NCBI RefSeq assembly: GCF_965638725.1
Contig: NC_134961.1
Coordinates: forward strand, 1,240,001-1,304,000
Source: Aptenodytes patagonicus
Taxonomy: Eukaryota; Chordata; Aves; Sphenisciformes; Spheniscidae
Direction: 5' to 3'
DNA length: 64,000 nt
Shown here: piece by piece, positions 22,842 to 36,900 of the stretch
How positions within the stretch are numbered: the first letter of the stretch is position 1
Layout of the letters: each line of letters starts with the position of its first letter
Translations under genes and position numbers: made by a program
The notes under the pieces: model-generated
Told to the model about the DNA's origin: nothing
Database searches by the model: none
Seen by the model: only the letters and a program-made list of their open reading frames with translations

Positions 22842-23002
22842 AGAGCCTCCGCGGTGGAAAGGAAGGCTCCGCCCCTTGCGGCGCCGGACCAATAGAAGGT
22901 GCCTCTGCGAGGAGGCGGAGCGAAGGCCAGCCAATGAGATTCGGGCTCCGCGGGAGGGCGGGCGGTTCTAGCAGGCGGGGCGGACCCGAGCCGGTGGCTG
23001 AG

Positions 23003-24944
23003 GTACGGGGGAAAATAAAGAGTAGCAGAAGTGATACGAGCGGGCGGAGCGACGATCGCGGAGGTCTCAGAGCTGCGTTGGGGCTGACCGGCCCCTCCTG
23101 TTTTTTTCTTCATCTTATAAGTCACGTCGGTTCGCTTTACCCCGTTGCCAGGACCCCAGGCCGGGGCTGAGGCGGGAGGGGGCTCGGAGGCGCCCGGGTG
23201 GGTGCTGTGAGTGAGGGGAAGGGGCGGCTCAGGGGAGGGGGGGGCCCGCGGCGGGGAGCGGCACCGGGACGGCGGGCCGGGAGCGCGGGCAGCCTCTGGC
23301 CGCGTTGCCAGGGCGACGGGGGCGCTGGCGCAGCTGCGCGTGCGCCGCCCTGGCCGCCATTTTGGTGGCTGTCGGGGAACGCCACCGGCGGGTTCCCTCG
23401 GGGCGTCCGCCTCGCACTGCGGGTCCCGAAACCCATCGGTGTGGCGTGACGAGTGCTGAGGGCAGGGGTTAGCTCATCCCCTGCTCTGCGGCGGGCTGCG
23501 TGCCCGTGAATACCGCCCCGAAGCGAAGGTGTGTTTCCCGCCCTTGCCTTCGTCTTCCTGGCTGCTCCCTCGTTGCCATCGCGCCCAGGCAGCGAGGCTC
23601 CCGAGGTGGACGTGACAGGAAATGTCAGTTCTAGTGACACGGAGAAGCTCAGGATTTCACGTCTCAGTCGGCCCAAGCTCTCCAGCAAGCGCCTGTTGTG
23701 TTATAGCTAACAAGTCTGCACTTTGTGTTAAACATAGAGTATTGCTTGCTCCCAGAGAAGATGCTGGATTAGATGACTGATAAGTCAGATCCAGTATAAT
23801 ATCCTTAACCTTGGGGGACTGACCTTCTCCCAAGTTGGCAGAGGAAGCCACAGTAGGCAGTTTGTTTTTATCCCCATGGAGCTCTTCTTGCCCTTGGCAA
23901 CTTCTGCTTCCTGTCAGAGCATAGTACTCCAGCCTTGGGGATTTCCCTCCACTTTACCTAAATCAGATTCAGGGGTTGTCTCGCATGAACAAAGCTGCCA
24001 CTGTATGGATATGGGATATGAAGTATTTGCAAAGGCACTTTGCAAGTTGTAAACTTCCTAGGGCATGAGATGAGTTTCACTTCATGTGAAACTTCAGAGG
24101 AGTGTTGTCGGTCAGTGCCAATGCAAATAATAGTGACAGTTGAATCATATGAACAGTTATTTCAGTACTGAACAACATACAGTCACAAATCTCTTAATCT
24201 TTCTTGCCAAACAGAAATTATTTACTCTCACATTTGATTCCTCAGGAAACCATGCAATTGTAGCATAAAATTTAAAAAGCAAAGGTCTTCCATGAGGATT
24301 AATTATCTAACTTGTCACTACAGCCGTAGTCCCTACTGTGTTGTCTCTACTCCTCATGCATGTCAAGGAAAACATGAGGAAAGAGTACACTTTATAAACA
24401 CTTTGAGAGGTCAAAATCCCAAAGCGTGCCTACTCTCAACTATTTTTATACATATCCAGTAAAAAAAAAAGCAAACATAAATCATTTTATCTATCATTTG
24501 AGCAGTGAGGAGCAGAACGTGAGACAACTAGGAAAGGGGAGAAAAGACCAGCTGAGAGCAGAGGTGTCGGCCTTGCCTTCACTGCGTACCTTCCCTCTCC
24601 CTGCAGGCAGTGAGAACGTGCTTTTCTGAGAACACAGTTACAAGTCAGTCTGGCTAAGAATCCCAAAAATGCTTTAGAAATTAAGGGCTAAGCTGCCCCT
24701 CATGTGGCCCCAATTATGGGTGTATATGGTGTGCAGGGCAGAAAGCTCTCAGCCCTCTGAACTCAGGTGGGAAGGAACGACTCCAAAAATGCAGATTTTA
24801 TCGTTCACTGCTGACAGTGAAAACCCTGGGAGTGCTGAGAATTATGCTGACCCTGAATGCATATGCTTTGTTCTGGCTTTGTACTGATGTTATCCCTTGT
24901 GTTCTTTCGTGAGGTGTACTTAAGCTCATCTTTCATTTGATTGA
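23003..24944 (+). other. DNAAF8 leader/intron 1 region
   Basis: No coding exon is visible between the promoter block and the first coding exon. A possible leader donor, CTGAG|GTACGG, lies at 23002/23003. The rest is AT-rich from about 23.7 kb onward, with chance frames only. Confidence 0.35.
23304..23317 (+). promoter_or_regulatory. RFX X-box
   Basis: GTTGCCAGGGCGAC fits the 14-bp X-box layout of two half sites (GTTGCC and RGYAAC) two bases apart, with one mismatch (GGCGAC for GGCAAC). RFX factors use this site to drive ciliary genes. Unpaired half sites GTTGCC also occur at 23144 and 23572. Both flanking genes are ciliary, which supports function. Confidence 0.6.
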
Positions 24945-24959
24945 AGGGAAGCCGTTCGA

Positions 24960-27900
24960 ATGGCCTCACGAGGGCAAAGTGAGGATACAGAGCATCCATC
25001 TGAGCCTCCTGCAACTCCTGTTCAGTGTAACAGAACATTTCAATGGGGAGCCATACTCGCTGCAGTGAAAGATCAGCTCCCATCTCTGGACTCTGACACA
25101 GTAAGCACTGGAACCTGCCTTTCTTTCTCACTGTGTTTTAGAAAAATCTCTCAAAAGCAAGAGAAGGTCACCTTAGCCAGGCATTTCTGAGTAGCGAGTA
25201 TGGTATCCTAGATGGGCTACTTGTTCTGACCATTGTAACACTGCGCATTAATCCACAGCCTTCTGGATTATCTCTAATTGTCAGAGTGTAATTGCCATCT
25301 CCTCTCGCTGTATTCTTTGGAACTTGAATATGGGACTGATTTTTCCAGATGATGAGTATTCCTAGGTTGGGAAGGGGAGGGTAGTGGGCATCTTGCAGAA
25401 TGAGCCCGCATTTCTTCTTAGTTTGTTCAGTCAAAAATACAGTATGAAAGAAGCATACTGCAGATTTAAAATGATAAGGTTTTATGCTTGAGAGTATTAT
25501 GCTATTCATTCCAATAATGTACTTGCCATACAGGAGGCCTGCTAGTATGTTTTTCCATGTATGAGGATCACAGGAAAGTGATATTCCTGAAGACTTTGTG
25601 GTCCACTGGAAAAAGCATTTGGCAGATATTTCAATCCTGGATTCTGCTTTTTTCCCCACCTGTAGTTCTCCGCCAGCCATGTTGCCTTTTTGTGCTTCAA
25701 TTCTACCTGCAAAGAAGCATAATGCCACTAACCTTTTAATATAAAGCATAAGGTTGATAGATGTTGTTGGCTGCTGAAGAACTCTGTTCACAGGACAGCA
25801 ACAATCTGGTGGAAATAATAAAAGTGCCTGCCTCTCTAGTCCAAGATGCTAGCTCTGGCTTTGACTTTTCCAAGGTGATAATGTGTCTCAAGACTCAATT
25901 ATTAGTGGCCTTTTGCCCAAATCAGAATATTTTGTTACTTTTCAAACATGTATAAACTTGAAAGAGTATTTTTGAACACTTGAAGGATGTATTTTATTCT
26001 AACTTAGTGTGGCCCTTAATGATACAAAGGGAGTCTTGTGAGCAGTGAAGGAGCCAGAAATGCCTCCATGGGGTATTTATTACTTATTATTAATCAGTCA
26101 TCAGAAGCAGTGTGATCTAGTGGATAAAGTGTTGATACGGATTCCATGACTTGTTTTCTGCACCTGGCTCTATCACTAACATTTTGGACAAGTTCTATTG
26201 CCTCACTGTTTCTCAGTTCCCCTCTATCTACATTCTGTTTCAGTTACTTAAAATGACCGTTGCTTTTTAATATGTGTCTATATAGTATAGATTAAGGCCC
26301 AACACTCAGAAGTTATTTTTAGGCATTCTTGTTATATAAGTGTACAATAAGGTTAAGACAGAGAGATAGCTTTGTACTTTGGTGCCAAATACCATTCTAT
26401 AAATCATGTTGAACTTTTTTTTTTACTTACAAACAATCTCCAAATTCTCTGTTTCTATTACATGTGGAAAAAATTTCCTGCTGAAGGAACTGAGGCAATC
26501 TATTTGGCACTTAATATGCTACCCTTAATTTGCATTCAAAAGATCTGGTTGTATAATCCCTCTCCTGCTTAATGTGAAACAGTAGCCTGCTGAGCCTGCA
26601 GTTTCAGTGCTGCACCTTTGTCCGAGCGGTTTCCACTTGTGTGACGATACGTTTATGCATTTGAGATCTGTAACCTCAGCGGGCTGTGCTCCTGCATTCA
26701 AAGGGCACTGAAAAATGTGTTTTATGCCCTGAAGTACTTTCATTACCCTGATATGCAATTTATTAAGAGGAAAGAAGTTCTGTTGCAGTTTGCTTCATGT
26801 TAAGAAAAATTAATTACACCAGACAGAATTCTCTGAAGTGTGAGTTACTGAAAAATGTACACTTGCAAAACAAAGGGACAAGCAGGAAATCTGTGTCCTG
26901 ACTGCTGAGGAGGTGCTTAATCTCACTTTGGTGTCTATGCATAAGGATTCATCATATGCAATCTTATGTTCAGAAAAGAATGCATATCTTATGTTCAGAA
27001 AAGAGATTTTCAAAGCTATTTAAACTCTGTCCAACCAAATATAGATACTGCTTTGCATTCTGAATAGTGAATGTCAGGGTCCTGATTGCAACAATAAGCC
27101 TTCATGGCCCTGCCCAGCCTCAGCTGGGGCTCCCACCCACACGCCCAGCAGCTCTATTTAAGCTCAGCTCTGGGCCTTAACTCTTTGTCTGAGCTATGTT
27201 GGAGGAGTACTGGTTTCTAGCTGTGGTCCTGCTTGATCCAGGCTTATCACCTGTGAATTGACTTTCGGGCTTGATCTCTGACCTGCCTTATCACCACAAT
27301 ATTGCCTTATGATCTGGATTCTTGACCCAACCTGGTCGCTACCTCTGGTCTGTCCTGCTTGCTCCTCTTAGGTACTGTGGGGCTGGACTTTGGCTGGTGA
27401 GGCCCTTGCCTTTCCAGTTACGTGCTTCCCTGCCCAGCTCCCCTTTCCTTAGGGAGCAGCCCTGCTTTTGCTATTCTGTGATGGTGAATGAGGTAGTACA
27501 AAGAATCACTTGGGAGTTAGAGAACTTGCCTGCTCTTGTCATCGCTTTGCTCAGAGGGATGTTAGTCATCAACCTCCATGGTAATTGAATGTTTTACATG
27601 GTTTTTTTACAACTATAGCTTGCTCAAATGTTAGGCCATGTAACACAGCCTAGATTGCTGAGTGTTGGCCTATCAGACTGCCTAGTGAAGATGCAACTGC
27701 AGAGAAATTTCTTGTCTCTGAATTTCAGTCAAGTAGTGACAACGTAAGATTTGTCACTGCAAAACAGATATTTAGGTGAGTATTATAGTCCATCATTTAA
27801 TTTCTCTTTTTGATTGCAGTCTGATTGTGAAAGTGATGGGGAGCTTTTCATCTTCCAGCGGGAACAGCCAAACTTAATTCCTGACCTGTCAGAAGAACTG

Positions 27901-30900
27901 ATGGAGTTTTCCCTGGAAGACTCAAACATGCAGGTTGTTGACTGTTGTGTGCAGGCTGTACTACTGTAACCCCACTCGTCTGGTTGTCTCCAGTGTGGGT
28001 AGCTGCTGTTATCTGACCTATTTGAATTGTGTGATAGAAGAGTGTAGTCCCCAGTACTTTCTCCCACTAGAGACTAGATCTTTCTTTCTCTTTATACAGT
28101 GACCCTTTAAAATCTCTGTTCTTGAGATTTTAGACCTTTTTTGTCCCATCTCCTTGCAGTTATTATTGTCCTTTTACTGTTTTTTCCTGTGCGCTAACAG
28201 TAACACTGTGCAACGACTCCTAAACTTCTCAGGTTTGAAGTAGTTTCAGCCACCATTTTATGTATCTAGAAAATGTAGAATTAGTTAGAACAGTGGGTCC
28301 TAAGTAAGGAAGATGAGTATGAAGTTTATCCCTTGAGCAGCTTTTCTGAGATAAAATGATTACATTGTGTCTGCAGCGATGAAGACTAGCCATCATAGGG
28401 AGCTGGCAGAGAAGCCAGCTGACCCTGTTGTTTCATCATGAGAAGACTAACTTACTGTGCTGCTTTTCCATTTATTTATCTTGGTGTAAGAAATGTCATA
28501 TGATGAGCAGCTGTAAGGGAAATTAATTTCAAGGATGTTTAATACTTCCTGAAGTTAGACTTTGAAAAGTAAACAGTCTTACTGTTTTCTGTGATGGATA
28601 TGGTGTGTGCTGTTACCAGATGGTGTCTGAGTTGGATCTGCTATCTGCCAATCACTTTGTTTTGCTTTACTGTCAGCTTCTAAAGCTTAGGGAGATGTGA
28701 CTTTCTGCATGTGTGTATTTTCTTTACCTGTAGCAAACCCAGGAAACAGAAAGACACCCATGGGAGATCGGGAATGAAGATCTAGAAAGTTTTGGCATTC
28801 AGAAAAAAACAGATGGTGCCCAAGTCATTGCAAAAGAAGATGTACAGATGATTAAAGGTGAGACTCCCAATCTTGCCGGCCATACTGAAGACGTTCCAAG
28901 CCAAAAGGGAGCTGTTCGTGAAGAGTCTCTTGCAGATCCCACAGATCACCTTGAAGAGAAAGAACTGGGCAGGAAGCAGGCCAGGGAAAGAGGGAACTCT
29001 TGGCTTAATACAGCATTGTCTGTGGAAAAGCTGGACAGTCAAAAAGAGAGAAGAAAGCAGATAGAAACAAAGATACTCTCCAAAATAATTCTGGAGCCGT
29101 CACCAGGCCACCCAGAGCTAGATGTCAAGCCTCCCTCAGATGGCATTAGCAACAGTCTAGAAAGAATTGCTAAGGAAGAAACCTCCTCAGATGATCACCT
29201 TCAAGAACTAACCCATTTGTCGTTGCAGGTAAGTGGCCCAAATAAATGGTTTTGGGGAGTGCTGCTTGTGGAGTAGGGGGCACAGTGCATTGCTTGCAGA
29301 ATCCTACTAAAATAAAGACCTGAAATGCCAAATTCTGCATGCACCACAGCTACTTTTGTTGCTTTCATTGTTGTCCTGAACTTGGGTTTTGTTGGGTCAT
29401 GTGCAATATGAGCTACCAACAAACTATCTTTGTCTCGTAGAGCTGTCATTAAAAGCCCATAGTGGTAGCAAAAGCCCTGGGGCAGCAGCATGGTTCATGG
29501 TCTCATTCAGGAAAGCCAGCCACAACATCTGTCCCTGGGAAGGCAGGGAACTCTTCTGGCAGACTTCACATTAAAACAGTGAGCTTTCCGGCCTTCCAGC
29601 ATCTTGTCTTTTCTGTAGTGCTGTGGTAATGCTGGAGGTGAGAAGAGAAGGTGGTTAGGGTTGTTCCTGAAATCTTGAATCTCTTCCACCTGAGGCAGGT
29701 GCCTAGGTCTGTGGGCTGACCAGCTCGTGTGTGCTTAGCTGGTATGTGACCCCAGCATGCAGAGGTGGTTCTCTTCAGTACTATAGTTAGAGCTCTACTT
29801 CCTGTATTGATTTTTAAGGTCATTAGGACTTAATCAGCACAGAACATGAGCCTGATATTTCTGTTCAAAGCCTTCTATAGAATCAGAGTACAGATGTTTC
29901 CTTTCCCCTTTCATCTGCGCTCACAAAAATAAACTTTTTGATGTTAGAATGGTTCTAGTGTAGGCAAAGAATGCAGGTGCTCACCTGTTTGTTGTTTTTT
30001 AAATTGTGCTGCATCACTTAATCATGCCATTATTGGAGGGAATCTTTTTCAAGTGGTTCTAGGTTTAATTCCCATCTCACCTCATATAAGTCAGTTGCTC
30101 TATTAATTCAGGAGTCATGATTTTCCTTTCAGAACATGTTTGATATCGCTGACTTCAATGAACTGAAGTCTGATGCTTTTGGGTGAGTACTGAGACCAGG
30201 CTCAGTGTATTCTCACTTTCATAAAGTGAGGGCAAAGCTGTATCCTTTGTGTGTAAGTGTTTAGATTTGAGAGCTGGTTGTTACTTCCCAGCTCGGCAAG
30301 ATACCTCAGTTTATGTCAAGTAAAGTTGTTAAAAGTAATATACAGTTTCTTCTTGATTCTAATCATATCAGTTCATTTGAAAATGACTTTTTTTCTTAAA
30401 GTATATTTCAGTCTCTTTATGTGTTAGAAATGGAATTGTGCAAATCTTCATTTCTTTTTCTTCTGGACCCTGTATAGTACCTTACAATAGTGCTGTTCCT
30501 GTTAAGGGTTAGGAGGGTAAAGCCTTAATACAGCAGGTTAGATGGTGGTTTGATCTTTTTATTGTAATGGTTTGTATTTAAGTGCTATTATTCAAAAAGA
30601 AGCTTAGTACCAACTGCATCATAATTAAAGCAAATGCATATGTTGTCTTTACCTTCAGGCTGTTTGATAAAACATCACCTGTACTGACCTGTGACATGGT
30701 TCTCATTGTAGTAAGCTCAGTTGTCAGTCATTCTTCACTCTTCTAGACCAAAACATCTCAATGACACTGTTGAACCAGTATTAGCTTTGTGTTGGTGTGA
30801 GAGACTTCAGCTTGTGACTCTTATCAGGCTTTTACCCTTCGTCAGCTGCAGCTTGTAATATTAGAATAGATCTAATCATGGTTCAGGTATGTGTGAAGAT

Positions 30901-33900
30901 TTATTGCTCTGGAAAGAGTGAGAATCTTCTCTTAAATGGGAGGGGCAGATGACAGGTTTTTACAAGGTGAAACTGCATGTTTTAGAGGCTGCTTCTGCTT
31001 TTCTAAAGCTCAAGTGGTCATATGAAATGCACATTAATTGTAGCTGTGACATAATTGTCATAATTGACAGTCACCTTCCTTTTAAAAGAAGTCATGAGTA
31101 CTTTAAGTTCTGGTGATGATATTTCAGACAGATGTGGATATTTTTAATGAAAACTTTCATTTCAAATAATATTCAGAGGGGAAAGCAATCAGCATTTTAA
31201 ATGCGTGTGAACTTTTGTCATCGCAGACTGGCTCTCATACCTAAGTTAACAGTGTGCAGTGCGAGCATACCCTCAGCTAGTGTATGTGATTCATAGCAAT
31301 GAAATTGTTGATCCTATCTTCAGTGTGGGATAAGCGGCTGTGAGATCACAGCTGATGCTGACTGTACCCAGAAGAATGGGAATCCGCCCTGGTCAGAAGT
31401 TGGAGGGGGAGGAAAAGGCTGCAGGCCTCACTTCAAAGAACTGAAAAGCCAAAAGTCCTTCTCATATTAGTGGCATTATTCAGAATCAGAATATGTATGC
31501 TTGGTCTTGTATCAGGCATCTTTTAATCTATTTTACTATCTCCAGTGGTTTTCTGTAGCCTATATCAAAAGGCTTCATGATTCTCGGAGAAAAAGCCTCA
31601 ACAGAAGTAGATGAAGCAGCTGGACAGATGCACTGTCCAAAGAGATATAGTAAATGCATTTCTTTTGCTACAGCACTTCCTTGTGGAACTGCTTAAAGCA
31701 AGCTGGCAGTGTAGTTATAGAATCATAGAATCATTGAGGTTGGAAAAGACCTCTAAGATCATCGAGTCCAACCGTCAACCCAACACCACCACCCACTAAA
31801 CCATGTCCCTAAGTGCCTCATCTACTTGTCTTTTAAATACCTCCAGGGATGGGGACTCAACCACTTCCCTGGGCAGCCTCTTCCAATGTTTAACCACTCT
31901 TTCAGTAAATATGTTTTTCCTTACATCCAATCTAGTTAGGGGCATCATCTTTTGGAGATGGTGAAAGCGTGAGGAAAGGTACTTGGAGGGATGGACAGAA
32001 GGAAATAAAATATGTGGGGATCTCGTACTGTTAGTGGGTTTGAGGGATGAAGGGGAGTACTTGCTGTTGGAAAGAATCCACCATGTGAATGCATGTGGAA
32101 GACTGAGCCGTGTGGAGGAGGTAATGAGTTAGGTCCCAGCTTATGGAGAGAAGGGTCAGGTGGATACTTAGGATGGGCTTATGTTTCTTCTTTAAGGAAC
32201 TGTCAGTTCAGTCCATTCTAGAAATGTCTTCTAGACTTTGCAGTTTTTTTAAGTGGGGAAGGAGAATGTACTCTACCTTTGTTATATTTGAATGAACATC
32301 GGTTAATCCTTCACTGGTTTCTCTTAGTAATTATACTGCGCTTGCCTATGCTAGATGTGCAGAGCCTTGGCAACGACATGAGGCAGTGTTCAAACAGGAA
32401 ATATCCTTTTGTTAGTCTTGGCAATGACATGAGGCAGTGTTCAAACAGGAAATATCCTTTTGTTAGTCATGCCAATTGTTGAGGCTCATGCTGAAGCAAC
32501 TGTGTCCGGAGCGACACACTGGTTCATCTACTGGTAAGTGACAGTGGCATAGTACTGGAGACAAGTAAGGTGAACTTCCATGCCATTTGTGTATTTGTAT
32601 GCACCAGAAGAATCTGATGGAGTTACCACAAAGAATGTGAGCCAAAGGTACTTTTGTTTTGTAGCAGTCTCTTGGGAGTGAATTTTCCATCACAGTTCAA
32701 CTGTCTTCTTTCAGAACATCGAGAAATGGGATCTAGACAAGATTCTTGAGGAGCTGGAGCAGCAGAAAGATAACACTCATGCAGAAGTTGCTTTCTCCTC
32801 AGCAGATCATGGTAACGCTGCTAAATTAATACCAACTTGGCTGAAAGTGTATAAAAATAAATAAAACTCAGGTTCCCGTGTTTATGTCATTCCCTGCAGC
32901 ATCATCTTGAATGTTGAAATCATAGTGGGTTTTTTAATGCCTCTGTAAAACACATTTTTAATTAATTAGCTTCCCTCAAGATTTCATCTTGCTTTTGTAG
33001 CTTGAAACCAGTGCTTTGTGGCCTGTCATGGCCTAAGAGTGAATCAGACAAGATGGATGAAGGTTTGAAGTAAGTTTGTCAGAGCCAGATGACAATAGTA
33101 TCTTTATCCTTCCCCTTCTGACAGGCGGTAGAGAAAGGGACAATGTGGAAATGGGGAAAGGATATATTGGGTGATCCCATGGCAGAAGACCACAACTGGT
33201 GATTCTTTTTGTTGCTCTTCCACAGAGACTTTCAGGGGTAGGTCTGAAAACCAGCTCATGGAAAAGCTAGAAGAGCTGTGTGCCAGGCAGTCCAGGACAG
33301 TGTCTCCATGCTGGAGGTGGCCATCAGCCAAGCTCTCCTCCTCTCAAGAACAGCAAGCAAATAAGTAGGTCCTTTTCTGTCATATACACTAGGTAATCAT
33401 GACTGCCAGTAGGAATAGCTGGAAACTCATGGTGTTCTATAGGTGCTTTTCTCTGTAGCCTCTGCAGAAAGTTGATAAGTGTAGTTGGAATATGCTACAG
33501 GGATGTTAAAGGGAAAAACTAAGACTCGGTCATTCATGTACATTTGATGATAACAGTCAGTATCCTGCCACCTTAGCATTCTCCATCAACCACCACCTTT
33601 GTCTAGACCTTACCAGACACTTGGGACAAATGGGAAAGGCAGGAAAACAGGCTAAGCAAATTATCATGGTGACATTTTTTTGTCATCTAGGGTACCAGTT
33701 TCTCTTACTGGCACCTCAATTTAGCTAAAGTATACAGGGTGATTTCTTTTTTTTTTGGTAGGTATCAGTGGAAATGTCAGTGCATCTTGGAGGGTTCTGT
33801 GTGAAGGAAGTAGACTTCCAGACTGTTCAGAGGGAACAACATCAATGGTGGCAGCACAGAGGAAACAATAGTGAAACAAGCCTGTAAAGGGGAAGGTGCA

Positions 33901-36900
33901 ATGAGGATACTTTTCCAGAGCGGGGAGAGCCATGAAGATGTTTTGCACTTTGTATGCTCTGAAGGATAAAATAGAACTGCCAAAGGAGGCAGAGAGGAAA
34001 AAGGGACCTCTCTTTGCTGATTGACACTGGGCTCTTAAAACTTGTAAGCTCTTTGGTACCATAACTGCCTACCTTTGTTCTACAGAACGATTTGACATTG
34101 TCAGTTTTTAAGAACTAAATATCCCTCATCATGCTGCCTGTGATCTGTATTCCTCGGGGGAAGCTGAATCTTTGAGTTCAGCTTTGTAAGGTGGTGGATA
34201 GTAGGCAGAAGCAGAGTTTGAATCTGTACAGTAGCCAAGCACAAAGCTCCTTTCACAATCCAATTTTGATCATAATCCACACCCTGCAGGACTTCTTGTC
34301 TGGATAAGGCAGAGGACATGCTGAAACAGTGTTTTCTATACTTAGGGATGTTGCCTTCCTATCATCTTCACGAAGTTCCCTAAGGATGGACATGATGAGA
34401 TTACAGTGCCTGCCAGAGCCTGTAACAGTGTACATAGATTTAAGAGACGCTAAACTGCAGAAGTCAGTAACATCTCCTGATGAGAAACAAAGGTAAATTC
34501 TGACTTTATTGTTAGTGAGAAGTAAGTAACAAAAAGTAGGAAACTGAAACCTTCTCTCTATATCTCATACTTCTGAAATAACTTTAACTTTAAAAGTGTT
34601 CTCTTCTTCCACACCTCTGTGACCTTAGTAGGAAGGCATAGCCCCTACCTGAGCACAGATGTATTTTCAGGAGAGAATAACTTGTCTCAGAACAAGTAAA
34701 TATGTGGGGATGCAGGCAGCACAGAAAGGACATGCAAATCATCCAGGGAAATAACATTTAGGAAGTTTCCATCTATAAAGGAGTGGGCAGTGACTGCAGA
34801 GCAATGGTTGCAGCTGGCTGAGTTGGGCTAGCATTCTGACAGCGCTGTGTACAAAATGGACATCCTTGACTACGTTCCTGGCAAGAAACTGTAGGTGCTG
34901 ATTTGTCTCCTGTATGATAAGAGGGCCTTATATAGTCAGTTATGGGAGGCCAAATTCTTCTCAATCTGCAACAGATTCTGGCAAACATGTCCTTTCCCCG
35001 AGAGCTGATGGTGTCTGAGGTAGCTGTTTGCTCCCTTCTCAGGATGTATATTTGCTGCAGCAAGGGGTTAAAGAAAACAGTCACCAGAAGAAACCCTGTC
35101 GTTAATAAACAGCTAATAGTTAATAAACAGCTAACACATCTTGATGTAGTTGCTTGAATTTTTTTTTTGCTAGAGTAATAGTGTAAAGAACTATCCATAA
35201 CACCTGGAAGTATCATATCTCCCTTTTTCATAATGGTTCTAAATTTGCATCCTAGAAATGTTCAGTTGGAACATTTCTAGTGTTGGCTTTTTGTCAGAGT
35301 TAACTAATATGCTCTAATTTGTTTCATAGTGCAAGCGACAGCTCCAGTGAAGAAGAGACAATGACTATTGAGGACCAAGCAGAAAGGAGAATGTAAGATT
35401 CTTTACCAGGACCCTAGTTCAAATAATATGATGTTCATTTTTTCTGAAACTAAAATAATTGCCTTAACAGTGATTAGAGTGAGAGCTCGTGTACTGAAAT
35501 ATCTGTTCCTGGTCTTCACAGCAAAAAAGCCCAATAATGAAAGTGCTTCAGTCTGGCCCCAGGAGATCACTCTTCTGTTGCATGGTGAAGATACCAAAGC
35601 TAGAAAATAGTTGTTGATCCTTGAGGCAGTATAGCACCTTGTTCCTGTACAGCTGCATGGAAACAGCTCAAAAGACAAATAGAGTAGACCTGGGTGGCTG
35701 GGAAACCTGACTCTTTCTCCAGACATGTTTGAGTGACATGAGAACAGTTTTTTTTAAATGACTCAGAAACAAGCTTTGAAAATGTTGTAGGGAGTTGACT
35801 CAGACAAACCTTTATTTTTAGAAATAATAAAATAGGCTAGAATGGATGTTGATTTAAAGAGAATATTGAATACATTGTGTGGGCAGGGATGCTCTCAAGT
35901 CTCCTTAATTGGGGGGGAGAGGAAGAGGGGAAAGGGGAGAGAGTGTGATGGATGGAATCCTAAACTGTAAATTCTTCAATAGGCGCAGATGCCAGCCTTT
36001 TCCTGTTGCTAAACTTGGGGCTTGATTCATACCCATACGTTGTTAGATGTTTTTAATGTGAAGCAGATATGTCAAGCTTAAAACATCTTACATACATCAG
36101 ACTTCTAAATGTAATCCAGAGCATAAATGTAGTAAGTTCATATTACAGCAGTGCAGAGGACAAGCAGAACATTTGTATTGTTGTGCCAGCCAATTACTTT
36201 TTCTTTTAATGGTTTGAAAGAATAAATGATTTGACAAGGAACAGAGCCTCAACACTCAATATAATTTAGAACATCTAATCCAAAGCCAGCATGAAGCAGG
36301 GACAAGATGATGGATGATGCTTGGGGAACTCTCCCTGGCAGTGATGCAGATGCAGAAGTTGCATCAGTGTAAATCTGGAGTGATGGAGACCAGAGCTTAG
36401 CTGATTGGATTTTGATTCGGTTTAATGTTGCTAAAGAACATACACAAATGAAATGCCTGGCAAATGTTACTCAGTTCTGTTTTGAAATAAGAAAGTCTTA
36501 TGGTCTCAGCAGGGCAAGATTCTGATCTCATTCACGAGGGGTCAATGCCAGTTTCACTCTTATCTGGATGGAATTATTAAACAGGGCTACCTATTCTGTA
36601 GTAGAGTTATTAAACGGCTACATATTCTGTGGTAAATATACCTACGTATTAGGGCCTTGGAGGGTTAGTCGTCTTGATCTCCAGGCACTTAGCCTAGAAA
36701 ATACGCTGTTGGCTTATCCCTGGAGTGCTCAGGTAGTCAGTGCCATCTCTAGCACTATACCATAGGGCTGCTCTCCAATACACGGCGCTCTCCTAAAATT
36801 ACCGCTACTTAGGCATACCCCTTAGGAGTCCAGCCATCAGTGTTAAATGTTGATTTGATGGTTCTGGATATGATGGCAGGAGGCATGACATCTTTAAGGA

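Larger units (their letters stand above)
22480..23600. promoter_or_regulatory. CpG-rich bidirectional promoter of ANKS3 and DNAAF8
   Basis: GC content and CpG density rise sharply here compared with both flanks. The region lies between the divergent genes ANKS3 (minus) and DNAAF8 (plus). It holds CCAAT boxes at 22889-22893 and 22931-22935, GC boxes, a THAP11/ZNF143-type motif and X-box motifs listed separately. There is no TATA box. The long open frames across it on both strands are a GC effect. I cannot place the transcription starts from sequence alone. Confidence 0.75.

Noticed and set aside
22616-23125. 169-codon minus-strand frame in the promoter block
   Set aside because: It crosses the CpG-rich promoter and the inferred ANKS3 first exon, and is mostly Ala, Gly, Arg and Pro. 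It looks like a GC artefact.
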